A stretch of DNA of 64,000 bases from the NCBI GenBank assembly GCA_021781575.1, contig JAJXWP010000006.1:83748-147747 (forward strand). Direction: 5' to 3'. The translations under genes and the position numbers were made by a program. A model generated the notes under the pieces. That model was given only the letters and a program-made list of their open reading frames with translations, had not been told where the DNA came from and did not search any database. This document shows positions 61,485 through 64,000 of the stretch, piece after piece (position 1 is the first letter of the stretch; each line of letters begins with the position of its first letter). This DNA comes from Pseudomonadota bacterium (GTDB lineage: Bacteria; Pseudomonadota; Alphaproteobacteria; Rhodospirillales; Magnetospirillaceae).

Positions 61485-63806
61485 TCACCCCGGAAATTCC
61501 CGGCATGGGGGTGGGTCATACTCGGGGGGACGAGATGGCGGGCTTCGATCAGAAGGCATGTCGGTCAATGATGCGAGGAAGCCGTCGATGGCATCGGCCT
61601 CGAGCGGGCGTGCCAGCAGATAGCCCTGCACCAAGTCGCAGCGCAGCCGCCGCAAGGTCTCCAACTGCTCCTCTGTCTCCACACCTTCCGCAATTACCTG
61701 GATCTTCATGCTGTGAGCCATGGCGATGATGGTTTCGACAAGCGCAAGGTCCTTGTCCGAAATCGTCATCTTGCCGATGAACGAGCGATCGATCTTGAGG
61801 GTGTGGAAGTCGTACCGGCTGAGGTAGCTGAGCGCCGAGTATCCGGTGCCGAAATCGTCGATCGACAGCCGCAGGTTCCGCCGCTTCAGCGCCTCCACTG
61901 TTTGCGCAGCCCGGTCGTCCTGGCCGACCAGCAGGCGTTCCGTGACTTCGATTTCAAGACGGTGCGGCGGTAACCCGGTTTCAGCCAGGATGCCGCCGAT
62001 CCGGTCGGCGAACCCGGTTTCGGCGAATTGGCTGGGGGAGACGTTCACCGCGACCACCACTCCGTCGCCGTCGATGTCCGCCCAGCCGGCGGCTTGGCGG
62101 CAAGCCTCGCGCAGAACCCATTCGCCCAGCGGCCGGATGAGGCCGTTCTGTTCGGCCAGGGGGATGAACCGATCCGGCCCGATCTCTCCGACATCGGCCG
62201 AGGTCCAGCGCAGCAGCGCCTCCACCACGGCCGGCTTGCCGGTCGCCGCGGCGAAGATCGGCTGATAGACGAGCCGAAACTCGCCGCGTTCCATACCACG
62301 CCGCAAGGCTGAATCGATGCGTTGGACCGCCGCGGCCTCCTCGTCCATGCCGGTCGAGAAGAAATGATAGCCGTTGCCGCCGCTCAGTTTGGCGCGCTGC
62401 AGCGCTACATGCGCTTCCCGCACCAGCGTGCTGGCGTCATTCCCATCCATCGGAAACACGGCGATTCCGACGCGGCAGGTGAGAAACGCTTCGGCGCCGG
62501 CGACCGAATAAGTGAACCGCCCACTCTCAAGGATTTGCTGCGCCTGCGATTCGATCGGGGACAGGGCCGCAAGGCCGGGCATGAGGACAAGAAACGTCCC
62601 GCCTTCCAGGCGTGCGACTTGTCCCCTCTCGCCGACGCATTCGGCCAGGCGATGAGAAAACTCCAGCAGGACCAGATCACCGATCTCGATGCCGAACCGT
62701 TCGTTGATCTTGGACAGGCTGTCCATATTGACCGCCAGCACGCCGAGCCGCCGGGGGGTGGGAATGGCGATCAGCTGGGCCAGACCCTGCAGGGCGGTGG
62801 TCCGATTGGGCAGCCCGGTCAGACGATCATAGCGGGCCTGATGCTCCAACCTGAACTCGGCTTCCTTTCGCGCGGTCACGTCCTCGGTGATCACGAAGAA
62901 ATTGGTGATCCGATCCGTCTCGTCCTTCACCGGCGAAACCACGGCAAATTGCCAATAGGCGTCGCCGTTCTTTCGCCGGCTGGAAAACTGACCTTTCCAA
63001 GTGCGGCCGGACAAGGTGGTGGTCCACATGTCGCCATAGGTCTCGTCGCTGATGTTGCCCGATCTCAGCATGCGCGGATGGCGGCCCAGCACTTCCTCGC
63101 GCGAATAGCCGCTGGTGGCGACGAAGGCCGGATTGACATATTCGATGTGGCCGTTGACGTCGGTGATCATGATGGCCGATGGATTGTGCTCGAGGCCGAC
63201 CACCAGCTTGCGCAGTTCCGCCTCCCGCTGCCTGTGCTCGGTGATATCCCGGATATAAGCCACGAAGATCGTCTCTCCTTCTTCCTCGGCCGGCATCAGC
63301 GTAAGCTCGACCGGAAACGAGGCGCCATCGCGCCAGCCCTGCGTCTCGATCCGCCTGCCGAGCACCGTCGCATCCGCGCCGGCCGGATCGAAGTCCGGGC
63401 CGGGGCCGCAGGCTTTGCCCGGGTAGGGCGGGGTGACCAGGGAATTCATCGCGATGCCTGCGGCGCCAGTCCGGGATATGCCGAACATGTGCTCGGCCGC
63501 GGTATTGAACTGGGTGACGCGCCCTTCCCGGTCGACCACCACGATGGCGTCGATGGAAGCTTCCATCAACGCGAATTCCCGGCGCCAAAGCCGCCGGGAA
63601 CGGATCATCTCGCTCTTGAAGGCCTGGAGCAGCCGAGCGATCTCGCCGATCTCGTCGCGCCGCTCGCCGAAAGGGATGTGAACGGCAAGGTCGCACTCAT
63701 TCAGCCGGTGGATGATCACCGCCAGCCGGCGCAACGGCTTGGCCACCAGCCGCTCGGCCAGGCTGCTCAGCCCCATCAGGAAAAGGGCGAGGACCAGTGT
63801 GGCCAT
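61485..63806 (-). CDS. HAMP-PAS-PAS-degenerate GGDEF-EAL sensor protein, N-terminal sensor apparently missing
   Basis: 773 residues from ATG 63806; the frame stays open to a GTG at 63956. One membrane helix (ATLVLALFLMGLSSLAERLV) is followed by HAMP (RDEIGEIARLLQAFK), PAS1 (SIDAIVVVDREGRVTQFN), PAS2 (NPSAIMITDVNGHIEYVN) and a GGDEF-like domain whose signature reads EGGTF. The EAL domain is complete: VEALLRW, VNVSPSQF, EVTERLL, IDDFGTGYSAL, LKIDRSF, AEGVETEEQ and QGYLLARP. It should hydrolyse but not make cyclic-di-GMP. TM1 and the periplasmic sensor normally found before HAMP are absent; only a short remnant (SLQSQLASRLELRSRQFHE) precedes the helix. Confidence 0.82.
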   Translation of the reverse strand: MATLVLALFLMGLSSLAERLVAKPLRRLAVIIHRLNECDLAVHIPFGERRDEIGEIARLLQAFKSEMIRSRRLWRREFALMEASIDAIVVVDREGRVTQFNTAAEHMFGISRTGAAGIAMNSLVTPPYPGKACGPGPDFDPAGADATVLGRRIETQGWRDGASFPVELTLMPAEEEGETIFVAYIRDITEHRQREAELRKLVVGLEHNPSAIMITDVNGHIEYVNPAFVATSGYSREEVLGRHPRMLRSGNISDETYGDMWTTTLSGRTWKGQFSSRRKNGDAYWQFAVVSPVKDETDRITNFFVITEDVTARKEAEFRLEHQARYDRLTGLPNRTTALQGLAQLIAIPTPRRLGVLAVNMDSLSKINERFGIEIGDLVLLEFSHRLAECVGERGQVARLEGGTFLVLMPGLAALSPIESQAQQILESGRFTYSVAGAEAFLTCRVGIAVFPMDGNDASTLVREAHVALQRAKLSGGNGYHFFSTGMDEEAAAVQRIDSALRRGMERGEFRLVYQPIFAAATGKPAVVEALLRWTSADVGEIGPDRFIPLAEQNGLIRPLGEWVLREACRQAAGWADIDGDGVVVAVNVSPSQFAETGFADRIGGILAETGLPPHRLEIEVTERLLVGQDDRAAQTVEALKRRNLRLSIDDFGTGYSALSYLSRYDFHTLKIDRSFIGKMTISDKDLALVETIIAMAHSMKIQVIAEGVETEEQLETLRRLRCDLVQGYLLARPLEADAIDGFLASLTDMPSDRSPPSRPPEYDPPPCREFPG

Positions 63807-63932
63807 CCCCGTCTCATGGAACTGTCGGCTACGCAGCTCCAACCTCGAGGCCAGCTGTGACTGGAGCGAGTCGTGTCGATAGCAAATCAAGTTGACCGGT
63901 TTTTGTAGCACGTGGTTTGTCCGCTTTTGGTT

Positions 63933-63964
63933 CGCCGGGGGTGGGGGTACCCCCACCCCCGGCG
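63933..63964. repeat. 32-bp perfect palindrome
   Basis: CGCCGGGGGTGGGGGT is followed directly by its reverse complement. It lies 126 bp upstream of the chosen EAL start and about 20 bp from a possible minus-strand stop (TGA at 63986-63984) of a gene outside the window. It may terminate that gene. No T-run is seen on either side. Confidence 0.8.
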
Positions 63965-64000
63965 GCCGGCGCCGGAGCGGATGTCAGGCGGCCTGCTTGG

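Noticed and set aside
63984..64000. Possible C-terminal end (KQAA then TGA) of another minus-strand gene at the window edge
   Set aside because: Only a few codons are inside the window, too little to support a gene call.

Overview
The window is a GC-rich chromosomal segment of an alphaproteobacterium, most likely from the Rhodospirillales (Magnetospirillum, Telmatospirillum or Phaeospirillum type). The basis is the alpha-type two-piece, permuted tmRNA, an alphaproteobacterial SspB, CtaA/Cox15, and the linked housekeeping blocks thyA-folA, hflKC-degP, ilvBNC-leuA and mreBCD-mrdA-rodA. There is no rRNA, transposase, phage gene or CRISPR array, so the genus is inferred.

Bases 1-15245 form a multihaem cytochrome island. 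Two paralogous decahaem c-cytochrome/outer-membrane-barrel modules (MtrA/PioA-DmsE type plus MtrB/PioB type) lie on the plus strand at 1-2832 (cut by the window edge) and 11451-14793. Between them, on the minus strand, are a membrane-anchored NapC/NirT tetrahaem cytochrome, an ethylbenzene-dehydrogenase-like (EB_dh) periplasmic cytochrome, and a tightly coupled six-gene glycan/methyltransferase operon. A NrfJ-like periplasmic protein closes the island. Together the cytochromes could carry electrons between the quinone pool and the cell exterior: inner-membrane NapC-like protein, periplasmic EB_dh and decahaem cytochromes, then the MtrB barrel. No MtrC-like surface cytochrome is present here.

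Bases 15310-22223 hold regulators and an unusual redox enzyme: a MocR-type GntR regulator that has lost the PLP-binding lysine, an EAL phosphodiesterase with a decayed GGDEF domain, and a roughly 1,156-residue NfnAB/GltD-PyrK-like flavoprotein fusion. From 22306 to 61387 the gene content is mostly core: ctaA, guaB, rsmB, recQ, asmA, both fumarase classes, sspB with the tmRNA gene, thyA-folA, apbC/mrp, hflKC-degP, serB, miaA, the branched-chain amino acid genes, the rod-shape/elongasome operon, tRNA-Lys(CTT), a DEAD-box helicase, PhnA, an HPP protein and a DHA2-type MFS exporter. The window ends with an N-terminally shortened HAMP-PAS-PAS-GGDEF-EAL protein next to a 32-bp perfect palindrome.

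Intergenic regions hold several structured elements: a CACGGAG repeat hairpin, a 133-bp nested palindrome between degP and serB, a REP-like pair before ilvC, and several terminator hairpins. Functions are assigned from motif recognition only; no database search was run.
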